Source: Alphaproteobacteria bacterium
Lineage (GTDB): Bacteria > Pseudomonadota > Gammaproteobacteria > JAGOUN01
NCBI GenBank assembly: GCA_021151585.1
Contig: JAGKWX010000021.1
Location: forward strand, 1 to 32,416
Direction: 5' to 3'
DNA: 32,416 nt
In this document: positions 1 through 8,474 of the stretch, piece after piece
Layout of the letters: the number at the start of each line of letters is the position of its first letter
Position numbering within the stretch: position 1 is the first letter of the stretch
The notes under the pieces: generated by a model
What the model was told of the DNA's origin: nothing
The model's database searches: none
What the model saw: only the letters and a program-made list of their open reading frames with translations
Made by a program: the position numbers and the translations under genes

Positions 1-2823
1 GTATATGATAATTTATCTTATTTAAATGGTATGGATTTTTTGGAAAAAAATTTTTCAGCGCTTGAGCTACTTCGACCTACTATGTCAGGGGAATATTTTA
101 GTCAAGAAAACCAGGCGATGATTACTCATTATCTTCTCTGTTTCATTGAAGATCAGCGTATTATTGCTTGTCATTCGGTGGATAATCCATCGTCGGAAAT
201 TATGATGACGGCTCATAATCTTGCTCAGAAAACTCTTGTTTTCTTGCAAAATACTTATTTATTTAATTTGCTTAAAATCATGCATAAAAATGATGCGAAA
301 AAAAATAATCATATAAATATTTTTTTTGAAATTATTGCTGATATAGCGCATAAGTTTTTCTCTCATTTTAGTGATCTATTTCTTTCTCAGTCATTGCCGT
401 TGTTTAAGTTTACTGTTAATAATTCAGGCTCATCAATGCCTATTGTGAGCATAGTCTTTAAAGGTAAAAATCTAGATTTAGATAAAATATTCAAATTGCC
501 ACATGATTTTTTCATATTGGCATTGAATTTCTTTGTCAATCATATTGAGTGGCTTCAGCAAATTGTTGTTGATTTCTGTTCAAGTTACTTAAGCTTATTG
601 TTTTCCGTTGGTCATATAGAGAGATATTTTTTTGTTTTAAAATCTTTGTTTAAAAAGTTCTCTCAATCGAGTTTGGCTATAAATTTTAACAATCTTTTAA
701 GATATAAACTCCATATTTCTGGCTCAGCCCCTCAACAAGTGCCTTTTTTAATTCGGCTGTTTTCTGATGAGACTTTGCTGAAGCAATATATTGAAAAATT
801 TTTGGGGGTCAGTGATCCTTACAAAGTTGCGCAAGAAAAATATAAGTTATATTCAATTGTGATAGACTTTTTCTTGAAATCGCGTGACTTGGATTATAAA
901 CAATTGCCTGATAATTTCGATAGTGATAGTTTTTCCTCAAATGAGGTGGTCTGCGATAATCTCATGCTTCAAGCTTGTCTACTTGCTTTCGACCAAGAAA
1001 AATACAAAAATTCCGCTTTTTCTCAAATAGTGTATCAAAAGATTATTGAATATAAATCATTTGAGAATATTGATGGTATTATATTCAAAAATTTATTTGT
1101 CACGCTTAGTTCTGGGCAAATAAATTATTTACAACGTCATTGTGTATATTTAGTATGTTTTTATCTTTCAAAAAATTCTACCCAGTTTAATAAAGAGATC
1201 AATTCTTTTGCCAGTATTTTATCCATGATTGATTATGCCACTGTAGATGATGTGGTTTCATCTTTCAAAGAGCGTGATGGATTTTCATTTATCTGTAATT
1301 GTTTATCTAGAATGTTCAGGGCTGTAGCAAGGTTTGATGAAGCTATAAATATTTTAAAGCTATGTTCCCCTAAATTTGATGATCAGATTCGTTATTTAAA
1401 AGAGCAATCTTTGTTTCAAACAAAAATGCTGCTCTTTGTTAAAAATGATTTGCCTGATTTATCGGGTGATAATCTTTATAAAAAAGCATTATCATATTCT
1501 ATGCTGTTAAAGCATTTTTTTGCTGTCAGGTATAATTTAAAGTGTTCTGGGCAAGAGACTGGCTCCTGGGTGTTTGAACCCCGCTTTGAAAAGCGAAAAA
1601 TTTTTATTTATGGTGATAGATATCAGGAATTAGCTTGTTTAGAAGGTTATAAAGAAGACTTTTTTCCTCTTGATACACTTGAGGCTATTAGAAATTTCCA
1701 AAAAGCGAGTAGTGATGATATGCCTGACGAGTTATATGAAATGCAAGCAATGATTCTCTCGGTATTGACAAGTAAGACTACTAGCCTATCTCGAGTTGAT
1801 AAATCGGATGCTGATGTTAATGTTGATATTAAACGATTTTATTGTAGGCCGTCTCGAGTTGATGAAGGCTTTCTTCATGAGAAATATTTATCGCATGTAT
1901 TTGCCATGTTATTCGGAATAAGAACCCCTCTGATCTTGTTACGTGATTATGATCTGTTTCAACAGCAGGGCTGCTTAGATTATTTATTACAGCCAGGCAA
2001 ATTTGAACAATTGATTTCTCCTTATTCTCGCTTAGCTCTGGTGTCTCAAAGTGGATTAGCAAGAACAGCGACGATTAAATATATATTGTATCTTGCATAC
2101 GCTGAAGCGCATCAGTATTGTTGGGCTAGTTCTCGTGATGCTATTGCAGAGAATAGAAAGCTCACCTATTCTGATAAAAACATGAATCATAGACTGTTGT
2201 TCATCCAGTATTATTTGCTTGCTTTTTATTATGCTAATGCGGAGCAAAAAAAAGCGATTAGATTGCAATTTGAAACTTTGCCTCTGAGCTTGTATAGAAC
2301 TTGCCTGTATAGGTATGACTTTTTTGCTTATTTTTCAAGCGCTGAGGTTGGTATACAGAGACATGGTCTGGGAGATTCGGTCTGTCAAGACGAGTTCAAT
2401 GCATTGTTTATTATTGAGCAAGCATATTATGTTTGCCAATTTTCGAGGTGTTATAAGGACAAGTCTTATCAACTAGCTACAGAGTGTTTTGAAAAAATAC
2501 AGGACCGCTCTGCTTTATGTGATGCTGAAATATATTACTGTGCTTATACAGCATATTTCGCTCTGTCATTAGGGGTGGGAAGCGATGACTATATGTATGT
2601 TCAATACTTGCAGTCAGCCATTCTTTGTTTAGAAAACTGCTTGGCGCTGGAGCCTGATTACCCTGAGGCGCAATCTAGATTGGTAACACTGAATCAGCGT
2701 ATGGCGAGTGTTGCGAGCCCAGCTGTGATCACTCGCCCTGGTTTGTCTACTTTATATGCTGCTGCAGCTGTGTCACCTGATGCTCGTGACGGGTCTGACG
2801 AGCATAAGCTGTTGAAGAAATAA
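1..2823 (+). CDS. Large helical protein of unknown function, 5' end outside window
   Basis: The frame is open from base 1 through the ATG at 31 to the TAA at 2821-2823, so the gene is probably cut by the window edge; at least 940 codons are visible. I do not recognise the family. The protein reads as soluble and mostly alpha-helical, rich in Phe, Tyr, Leu, Ser and Asp, with no clear signal peptide or transmembrane helix. Counting from the ATG at 31, residues ~811-889 look like two degenerate TPR-type helix pairs (for example LENCLALEPDYPEAQSRL). The last ~40 residues are a disordered, charged tail ending DEHKLLKK. It lies 98 bp upstream of nuoG on the same strand, where nuoF would be expected. 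Sampled lines are far below the nuo genes in G+C (one is about 18%, another about 32%). A secreted effector is possible, but only inferred from context and composition. Confidence 0.8.
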   Translation, partial: VYDNLSYLNGMDFLEKNFSALELLRPTMSGEYFSQENQAMITHYLLCFIEDQRIIACHSVDNPSSEIMMTAHNLAQKTLVFLQNTYLFNLLKIMHKNDAKKNNHINIFFEIIADIAHKFFSHFSDLFLSQSLPLFKFTVNNSGSSMPIVSIVFKGKNLDLDKIFKLPHDFFILALNFFVNHIEWLQQIVVDFCSSYLSLLFSVGHIERYFFVLKSLFKKFSQSSLAINFNNLLRYKLHISGSAPQQVPFLIRLFSDETLLKQYIEKFLGVSDPYKVAQEKYKLYSIVIDFFLKSRDLDYKQLPDNFDSDSFSSNEVVCDNLMLQACLLAFDQEKYKNSAFSQIVYQKIIEYKSFENIDGIIFKNLFVTLSSGQINYLQRHCVYLVCFYLSKNSTQFNKEINSFASILSMIDYATVDDVVSSFKERDGFSFICNCLSRMFRAVARFDEAINILKLCSPKFDDQIRYLKEQSLFQTKMLLFVKNDLPDLSGDNLYKKALSYSMLLKHFFAVRYNLKCSGQETGSWVFEPRFEKRKIFIYGDRYQELACLEGYKEDFFPLDTLEAIRNFQKASSDDMPDELYEMQAMILSVLTSKTTSLSRVDKSDADVNVDIKRFYCRPSRVDEGFLHEKYLSHVFAMLFGIRTPLILLRDYDLFQQQGCLDYLLQPGKFEQLISPYSRLALVSQSGLARTATIKYILYLAYAEAHQYCWASSRDAIAENRKLTYSDKNMNHRLLFIQYYLLAFYYANAEQKKAIRLQFETLPLSLYRTCLYRYDFFAYFSSAEVGIQRHGLGDSVCQDEFNALFIIEQAYYVCQFSRCYKDKSYQLATECFEKIQDRSALCDAEIYYCAYTAYFALSLGVGSDDYMYVQYLQSAILCLENCLALEPDYPEAQSRLVTLNQRMASVASPAVITRPGLSTLYAAAAVSPDARDGSDEHKLLKK

Positions 2824-2876
2824 GTTTTAACAGCAAACTAAGGCTTTTGGGGCTTCATGTCGCATACCTTTTCTAC

Positions 2877-2882
2877 TATAAT
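2877..2882 (+). promoter_or_regulatory. Possible -10 box ahead of nuoG
   Basis: A perfect TATAAT lies 39 bp before the nuoG ATG, in the short spacer after the unknown upstream gene. No convincing -35 box is seen at 16-18 bp upstream (TTCATG is the nearest). If active, it would give nuoG a promoter independent of the upstream gene. The call rests on the -10 match alone. Confidence 0.25.
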
Positions 2883-2921
2883 AGCCGATAACTCAGCTAC
2901 TAGACAAAGTGAAAATATTCT

Positions 2922-5123
2922 ATGCCAGACATTCAAATCGAAATAGACGGTAAAAAGATTGTTACCCAGCAGGGGAAAATGATTATCCAAGTGGCGGATG
3001 AAAATGATATCTATATACCGCGTTTTTGTTATCACAAAAAGTTATCTATTGCTGCTAACTGTCGCATGTGCTTAGTAGAGGTTGAAAAAGCGCCTAAAAC
3101 TTTGCCTGCGTGCGCTACCCCCATCAGTGATGGCATGAAGGTGTTTACTCAGTCTGCTAAAACATTAGAATCGCAACGTGCCGTAATGGAGTTTTTGCTG
3201 ATCAATCACCCTCTAGATTGCCCAATATGTGATCAAGGCGGTCAGTGTGAGCTGCAGGATTTTTCTGTCGGCTATGGTAAAGACCATTCTGACTATAAAG
3301 AAGAGAAGCGTGCCGTTGCAAATGATGATTTTGGTCCGCTAATCTCTACTGAAATGACGCGCTGTATACATTGTACTCGTTGTGTTCGTTTTGGCCGAGA
3401 GATAGCTGGCGTGCGTGAAATTGGTATGACAGGGCGGGGCGAGCATTCCCAAATATCGACTTATGTCCAGCATACTGTTGGTCATGAGTTATCTGGAAAT
3501 ATCATTGATTTATGTCCCGTAGGTGCATTGTTATCTAAACCTTATTTATATCGAGCCCGGGCTTGGGAATTAACCGCAATGGCTAGTATTGCCGCGCATG
3601 ACGGCGTCGGTTCAAATATTTCAGTGCATGTTCGTCGTAATGAAGTCATGCGTGTTACTCCCCGTGAGAATGATGCTGTTAATGAAAGTTGGTTATCGGA
3701 TCGTGATCGTTTTTCTTATCAAGGCTTGCATGTTGATCGTTTAGAAAAACCAATGATTAAAGATCAAAATTCAGGCGAGTGGCACGAAGTTTCTTGGCAA
3801 ACTGCGTTAAACTATGTTGCTGACGCAGTAGAAAAAATTGTAGCAGCGCACGGCAGTGACGCTATTGGGGCGTTTTTATCACCTAATAGCACAGTAGAAG
3901 AAGCTTATTTATTGAAGAAATTATGTGACCATGTTGGCACTCGTCAAATTGAATATCGACTACATAAGAGCGGTGCTGTTCAGGTGGCACCGACACCGGG
4001 TTTAGGGATAAATTTTGCTGATATTGAAACTCAGCAAACTATCGTCATTATTGGCTCACATGTGCGTAATGATCAACCACTGATTGCACACCGTGTGCGA
4101 AAAGCTGCGCTAAAAGGCGCTAAGGTACATGTTGTTGATTCTGTTCGGCATCCTTATGCGTTTGACTTAGCCAGCGAAAAAATTGTTAAACCATCACAAT
4201 TTCTTAGTGAGGTTCAATCCTTGATGCAAGAACTCAGGTCCTTGGCGTCACCTGCGTTAGTTATTATGGGCGAATACGCTCTTAACCATTCACATGCAGA
4301 TAATATATACGCTGTACTTTCTGCTTTTACTGAGCAAACCAATAGTACTTTAGCAGTGTTGCCTGCTGGCGCCAATGTTCTCGGTTGTCATCACGTAGGT
4401 GCTTGGATACAGGCGGACAAGAAAAGTACATCGATACTGAAAGCGTATTTATTGCATGGCGTTGAGCCAGAGTTTGATGTGGCTAATCCTCGCCAATTTG
4501 AAAGCGATTTATTGCTGGCTGATTTGGTTGTGTCAATTACTCCATTTATTAGTGAGCATATGAAAAAAGTAGCTAATGTTTTATTGCCCTGTGCTGCTTT
4601 TACAGAAACATCAGGCACTTTTGTGAATTTAGCTGGGCATACGCAATCATTTATGGGGTGTGTTGTGCCCAAGGGCGAGGCACGTCCGGCGTGGAAAATT
4701 TTTCGCGTGTTAGGTAATTTGTTGGGCGCAAAAGATTTTGATTTTGAAAACAGCGAAGATATTTTGCGTGCTTTTCAGCATCTAGTTGCGCAGACAGGGC
4801 AAACAAAAAACACTTTAGTTGATGTATCGGGGCTAGTTACTCATCCTGTAGAATCTAATCCACCATTGAAAAATATCACAAGCAATGATCATACTTTGGA
4901 GGTAATCACGCTGTGGCCGGATTGTCGCTCTGATTCCCTGGTTCGACGCGCGGCTGCGTTAAATAAGCGAGCCAGCGAGAAAAGATATGAATCGGCACAT
5001 GTTCATCCAGAGACAGCTGAACATCTGGCGGATCTGCCGTTTGATGTGGTTGTAGATGAGGCTGTGGCTCCTGGCGCTATGTTGATTTCTGGCGGTACTA
5101 GTTTGGCCATGCTGGTATCATGA
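2922..5123 (+). CDS. nuoG: NADH-quinone oxidoreductase subunit G
   Basis: NuoG is the large iron-sulfur subunit of the complex I peripheral arm and passes electrons along its Fe-S chain towards the quinone site. The 733-residue protein starts with a 2Fe-2S ferredoxin domain (ligands C36, C47, C50, C64). Next come the His-containing 4Fe-4S site (H96, C100, C103, C109) and a further 4Fe-4S site (C148, C151, C154, C198). The molybdopterin-oxidoreductase-like domain that follows is inactive for Mo chemistry in this family. The extra N7 cluster of some bacteria is absent: the region after ~215 (TAMASIAAHDGVGSN) has no cysteines. It is shorter than E. coli NuoG (~908) and nearer the ~700-780 of many relatives. 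Unusually it is not joined to other nuo genes: an unknown gene precedes it and a kinase gene separates it from nuoH. Confidence 0.96.
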   Translation: MPDIQIEIDGKKIVTQQGKMIIQVADENDIYIPRFCYHKKLSIAANCRMCLVEVEKAPKTLPACATPISDGMKVFTQSAKTLESQRAVMEFLLINHPLDCPICDQGGQCELQDFSVGYGKDHSDYKEEKRAVANDDFGPLISTEMTRCIHCTRCVRFGREIAGVREIGMTGRGEHSQISTYVQHTVGHELSGNIIDLCPVGALLSKPYLYRARAWELTAMASIAAHDGVGSNISVHVRRNEVMRVTPRENDAVNESWLSDRDRFSYQGLHVDRLEKPMIKDQNSGEWHEVSWQTALNYVADAVEKIVAAHGSDAIGAFLSPNSTVEEAYLLKKLCDHVGTRQIEYRLHKSGAVQVAPTPGLGINFADIETQQTIVIIGSHVRNDQPLIAHRVRKAALKGAKVHVVDSVRHPYAFDLASEKIVKPSQFLSEVQSLMQELRSLASPALVIMGEYALNHSHADNIYAVLSAFTEQTNSTLAVLPAGANVLGCHHVGAWIQADKKSTSILKAYLLHGVEPEFDVANPRQFESDLLLADLVVSITPFISEHMKKVANVLLPCAAFTETSGTFVNLAGHTQSFMGCVVPKGEARPAWKIFRVLGNLLGAKDFDFENSEDILRAFQHLVAQTGQTKNTLVDVSGLVTHPVESNPPLKNITSNDHTLEVITLWPDCRSDSLVRRAAALNKRASEKRYESAHVHPETAEHLADLPFDVVVDEAVAPGAMLISGGTSLAMLVS

Positions 5124-5135
5124 TTCTAGATTCAG

Positions 5136-5167
5136 CGCAGCAACCCGAGCTATAAAACATTGTTGCG
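5136..5167 (+). other. Hairpin just after nuoG
   Basis: An 8-bp stem with one G-U pair (CGCAGCAA at 5136-5143 with TTGTTGCG at 5160-5167) encloses a 16-nt loop, starting 13 bp after the nuoG stop. It is followed by A-rich rather than T-rich sequence, so it is not a standard intrinsic terminator. It could protect the nuoG 3' end or weaken read-through into the kinase gene. Confidence 0.3.
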
Positions 5168-5291
5168 AAAAGCATAAAATATGTTAACTCTTTAGTTTAA
5201 GTTATGTTACTTTGCTGAGGATGGATATGTTTTGCATGTGCTTTAAGTTGATATAAGTACATTTTTTTAAGAAAAAAATGAATATAGCAAC

Positions 5292-5297
5292 TATAAT
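5292..5297 (+). promoter_or_regulatory. Possible -10 box ahead of the kinase gene
   Basis: A perfect TATAAT sits 29 bp before the GTG start, in a very AT-rich 202-bp spacer. The region at the proper distance for a -35 box (around 5269-5274, AAGAAA) does not match consensus, so this rests on the -10 and the AT-rich context only. Confidence 0.3.
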
Positions 5298-5325
5298 ATA
5301 ATAAAAACAATAAATAGGCTCAGTT

Positions 5326-6696
5326 GTGATCTCTGCACATATATCTTCATCAAGTTTTTATTTAAAAAAAACATGGCGTCCTAGCGTCAGGTCGGCAATA
5401 GAAAAAGTTATGGATACTATGCGGAATGAAAATACTTCTCTGGCGCAAAAAAATGCTGCCTTGGCAGTATTGTGGAATGTTGCTCGTGATCCACAGGTTG
5501 CTCAATTCATATTGTTTTCAGAGTTTACAGAAATCTTGTTAGAAAGTGTGCAAGTTGAAGCAGATGAATTCTCAATGTTAAATCATCAGCTTATTTCCTT
5601 AGTCTATTTTTTGTTTCAAACTAATGTTGTTTTTTTTCATCGAGAATTTTCTCAAAAATCTATGCAAAATCTGGGGTTGATTTTATCAGCACGGCAGTAC
5701 TCAACTATCAGGATTCAAGTTATTTATATTATTGAGTGTCTTATTCATAACTCATGCAATGAAGAAAAATTTTTTAAAATGATCGATGTCAATAAAATTG
5801 TTCTTTTAGATTCTGAAAAAGAAGATTTAATATTAGATTATCTTAATAAATGGCAGAAAATTTTTTTAGATTACAGGGTTGCTGGTGAGAAATTTGCTTT
5901 TTATAACCTTAAGCGCGTCGGCAGAGGTGGTTTTTCGAATGTTTATATAGGGAGTGCTAGTTTTAAATATACTCAGCTTGCAATTAAGTTCCCTAAAAAA
6001 CCCAATTTTTCTTTTTTAAGAGAAATTGAATTACATCTAAAATTAAAACATGAAAACATTATTCAAGCTTTAGGTGTTTATCATCATTCATCGTCTATTT
6101 CTGGATTGGTTTTAAACCTCGCTGAGATGACCTTGAGTGAACATATTCAACAGCTTAAAAAAGACGGATCTAATTACTGTCCTATTGATTGGGCGGAGCG
6201 ATTTAATCCAGCTATACAAGCTTTAGCCGGATTATGTTATTTACACGATTTGAAAATAATTCATTATGATATTAAACCCGATAATATTTTAATTGAACAA
6301 GGTTGCGCTAAAATTTCTGATTTTGGCTTTGCAACAACAGATCATATTTATTCTGTTGGCACTATAAATTATATGGCCCCTGAAGTGTTACTAAAGAAGA
6401 GGCAGTATAATCAAGCAGCGGATATATTTTCTTTTGCTATGCTGCTGCTTGAATTATCTACTTTACGTAGGCCATGGCGCGATGAGTTATGTGATTCTGA
6501 TCCAGGCAAACAGTATTGTTTTATTGCAGAAAAGTTGTCTAACCATGCTCGGCCAAAAATTCCTGAGTATTTGCCAAAAAATATTGCTGATTTGCTATGT
6601 TTGAGCTGGAAATCTGTGCCGCGTGAACGTCCTGATGCTAATACGCTATCTCGCTCTTTGCAGGATGCTCTTAATATTACAAAACATCCGAGTTAG
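5326..6696 (+). CDS. Eukaryotic-type Ser/Thr (TKL-like) protein kinase with helical N-terminal domain
   Basis: The 456-residue protein has a complete protein kinase domain from ~193 to 450. Visible motifs are the glycine loop GRGGFSNV (199-206), the ATP-binding Lys K221 (LAIKF) and the helix-C Glu E233. The catalytic loop HYDIKPDN (313-320) has D315 as the base. Further on are DFG (332-334), MAPE (350-353), the F-helix Asp D366 and the late Arg in RERPDA (R435). The usual HRD arginine is Tyr314, so it is a non-RD kinase, but no catalytic residue is missing. Residues 1-190 are helical and could be ARM/HEAT-like; I do not recognise a named domain. No transmembrane helix or PASTA domain is seen, so it is probably soluble. 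The GTG start is chosen because an in-frame TAA lies at 5311-5313. It sits alone between nuoG and nuoH on the same strand. A host-directed kinase resembling Legionella LegK proteins in concept is plausible but unproven. Confidence 0.92.
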   Translation: MISAHISSSSFYLKKTWRPSVRSAIEKVMDTMRNENTSLAQKNAALAVLWNVARDPQVAQFILFSEFTEILLESVQVEADEFSMLNHQLISLVYFLFQTNVVFFHREFSQKSMQNLGLILSARQYSTIRIQVIYIIECLIHNSCNEEKFFKMIDVNKIVLLDSEKEDLILDYLNKWQKIFLDYRVAGEKFAFYNLKRVGRGGFSNVYIGSASFKYTQLAIKFPKKPNFSFLREIELHLKLKHENIIQALGVYHHSSSISGLVLNLAEMTLSEHIQQLKKDGSNYCPIDWAERFNPAIQALAGLCYLHDLKIIHYDIKPDNILIEQGCAKISDFGFATTDHIYSVGTINYMAPEVLLKKRQYNQAADIFSFAMLLLELSTLRRPWRDELCDSDPGKQYCFIAEKLSNHARPKIPEYLPKNIADLLCLSWKSVPRERPDANTLSRSLQDALNITKHPS

Positions 6697-6791
6697 GGCA
6701 TAGGGCTAGGCTGGTAAGTAGATAATGCTGGGGTAATCCTGAGCAAAGAATGAGTGCTAGTGAGGCGCTGAGATTTTTTAATAATTTTGGT

Positions 6792-6834
6792 GATAATGCG
6801 ACCGCGGCGACACTAAGGTCGCGTATCCATTATC
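6792..6834 (+). repeat. Imperfect palindrome in the kinase-nuoH spacer
   Basis: The left arm GATAATGCGACC (6792-6803) pairs with GGTCG (6817-6821) and then, after a 6-nt bulge, with CATTATC (6828-6834). That makes 12 base pairs around a 13-nt loop. It lies in a 260-bp non-coding spacer. Just upstream (about 6754-6779) a weak AGTGC/GCGCT stem is followed by a run of six T, which could act as a poor terminator for the kinase gene. The palindrome could be an RNA structure in the nuoH leader or a small mobile palindrome relic. Confidence 0.45.
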
Positions 6835-6956
6835 CCGCATGTCCCTGCGTAAGCTCCCTGTATAAGTTTAATACTGCAATCTAGAAAAATAACCCTCGCA
6901 TCTCGAGAGTAAATTATATAAAATCACAGTAATTTTCGTTAGGTAATGGGCGCATT

Positions 6957-7979
6957 ATGTTAGAAGCCTTGTTGACATTAGTTTGGCTTGTTGTCAAGAT
7001 TTTAGCGTTATTAATAGTAGTAATATTGAGCGTTGCATATTTAACTTATGCGGAACGTAAGGTTATTGGCTATATGCAGGGTCGCTTGGGACCTAACCGT
7101 GTTGGTCCTAAGGGGTTATTGCAGCCTTTTGCAGATGTGTTGAAGATGGTGCAGAAGGAAATGATAGTTCCAAGTAGTTCGAATAAATTCCTTTTCATTA
7201 TTGCGCCAATTATTAGCCTTGGTACTGCTTTATCTGCTTGGGCTGTGATTCCTGTTAATTCAGGCTGGGTAATTGCCAATATTAATCTTGGTTTATTGTA
7301 TGTTTTGGCGATGACGTCTTTGGGCGTATACGGTGTTCTTATTTCAGGTTGGGCCTCGAATTCTAAATATGCTATGTACGGTGCAATTAGAGCCTCAGCG
7401 CAAACGATTTCTTATGAAATTGCCATGGGTTTTTCGCTAGTCGGTGTCATGATGGCCGCTGGTTCACTAAATTTAACAGATATTGTCTATGCACAGGCTG
7501 GTGGATGTTGGCATTGGTATTGGTTGCCATTATTGCCTTTGATGGTTATATATTGGATATCTGGTGTTGCCGAAACTAACCGCGCTCCTTTTGATGTCGC
7601 AGAGGGGGAGTCTGAAATTGTCGCGGGTTTCCATGTTGAATACTCAGGCATACGCTTTGCTTTATTTTTCTTGGCTGAATACGCGAATATGATTTTAGTC
7701 GCGGCATTGGCTACTTTATTGTTTTTTGGTGGTTGGTTATCACCTTTTGAGCATGTTCCACACTTGGGCGTTTGGTTTGCTTTTGTTCCCGGTATTGTTT
7801 GGTTTGTGCTGAAAATGGGCTTCTTTTTGTTGATGTATCTATGGATGCGTGCAACTTTTCCTCGTTATCGCTATGATCAAATTATGATGCTGGGATGGAA
7901 GGTGTTAATTCCTGTTTCATTAGTTTGGATTGTTGTATTGGCGGTGTTAATTGAATGTAAAATAGGGCCTTGGTTTTAG
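6957..7979 (+). CDS. nuoH: NADH-quinone oxidoreductase subunit H
   Basis: NuoH is the membrane subunit that joins the peripheral arm to the proton-pumping arm and forms much of the quinone cavity. The 340-residue protein is strongly hydrophobic with several transmembrane segments. It carries the family hallmarks AERKVIGYMQGRLGPNRVGP near residue 30 and the acidic cytoplasmic loop AETNRAPFDVAEGESEIVAG around 205-225. Its length is normal. It is the first gene of the unbroken nuoH-N run, and its stop TAG directly abuts the nuoI ATG. The upstream spacer is AT-rich (TATATAAAAT around 6916) and may carry a new promoter, needed because nuoG is separated by the kinase gene. An earlier ATG at 6946 is followed by a stop, so 6957 is the start. 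Confidence 0.97.
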   Translation: MLEALLTLVWLVVKILALLIVVILSVAYLTYAERKVIGYMQGRLGPNRVGPKGLLQPFADVLKMVQKEMIVPSSSNKFLFIIAPIISLGTALSAWAVIPVNSGWVIANINLGLLYVLAMTSLGVYGVLISGWASNSKYAMYGAIRASAQTISYEIAMGFSLVGVMMAAGSLNLTDIVYAQAGGCWHWYWLPLLPLMVIYWISGVAETNRAPFDVAEGESEIVAGFHVEYSGIRFALFFLAEYANMILVAALATLLFFGGWLSPFEHVPHLGVWFAFVPGIVWFVLKMGFFLLMYLWMRATFPRYRYDQIMMLGWKVLIPVSLVWIVVLAVLIECKIGPWF

Positions 7980-8474
7980 ATGATTGCAAAATTAAAACAA
8001 TATATAAAAACATTTACCCTTTGGGAATTGTTTATTGGTTTGCGTTTGACCGGTGTGTATTTCTGGCGCCGTAAAACGACAATTCGTTTTCCTGAAGAAT
8101 CTACACCGGTATCATCTCGTATGCGTGGTTTACATGCTTTGCGACGTTATCCGAATGGTGAAGAACGTTGCATTGCTTGCAAATTATGCGAAGCGGTTTG
8201 TCCTGCGTTAGCGATCACTATTGAAGCAGCGCCGCGTGAACTTGATGGTCAACGCCGAACGACAAAATATGAAATTGATTTATTCAAGTGCATTTTTTGT
8301 GGATTTTGTGAAGAATCTTGTCCGGTAGATTCTATTGTGGAAACCTCATTGACGAACTATCATTTTGAGCATCGTGGTGAAAATATTATGACCAAAGAAA
8401 AGTTGTTGGCCATTGGTGATAAATATGAAAAAGATATTGCGAAAGCGAAACAAGCAGATGCGGGGTATCGGTAA
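7980..8474 (+). CDS. nuoI: NADH-quinone oxidoreductase subunit I
   Basis: NuoI is the 8Fe ferredoxin-like subunit that carries electrons through clusters N6a and N6b to the terminal N2 cluster. The 164-residue protein has both 4Fe-4S motifs, C64-x2-C67-x2-C70-x3-C74 and C104-x2-C107-x2-C110-x3-C114. The N-terminal ~35 residues form the amphipathic membrane-contacting segment usual in the family. The ATG follows the nuoH stop with no spacing, and its TAA overlaps the nuoJ ATG by one base (TAATG), which points to translational coupling. Nothing is missing. Confidence 0.97.
   Translation: MIAKLKQYIKTFTLWELFIGLRLTGVYFWRRKTTIRFPEESTPVSSRMRGLHALRRYPNGEERCIACKLCEAVCPALAITIEAAPRELDGQRRTTKYEIDLFKCIFCGFCEESCPVDSIVETSLTNYHFEHRGENIMTKEKLLAIGDKYEKDIAKAKQADAGYR

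Noticed and set aside
5125..6885. TCTAGA at 5125-5130 and 6880-6885 as target-site duplications flanking a kinase insertion
   Set aside because: A six-base match in nearly 2 kb is expected by chance, and no inverted ends or transposase accompany it.
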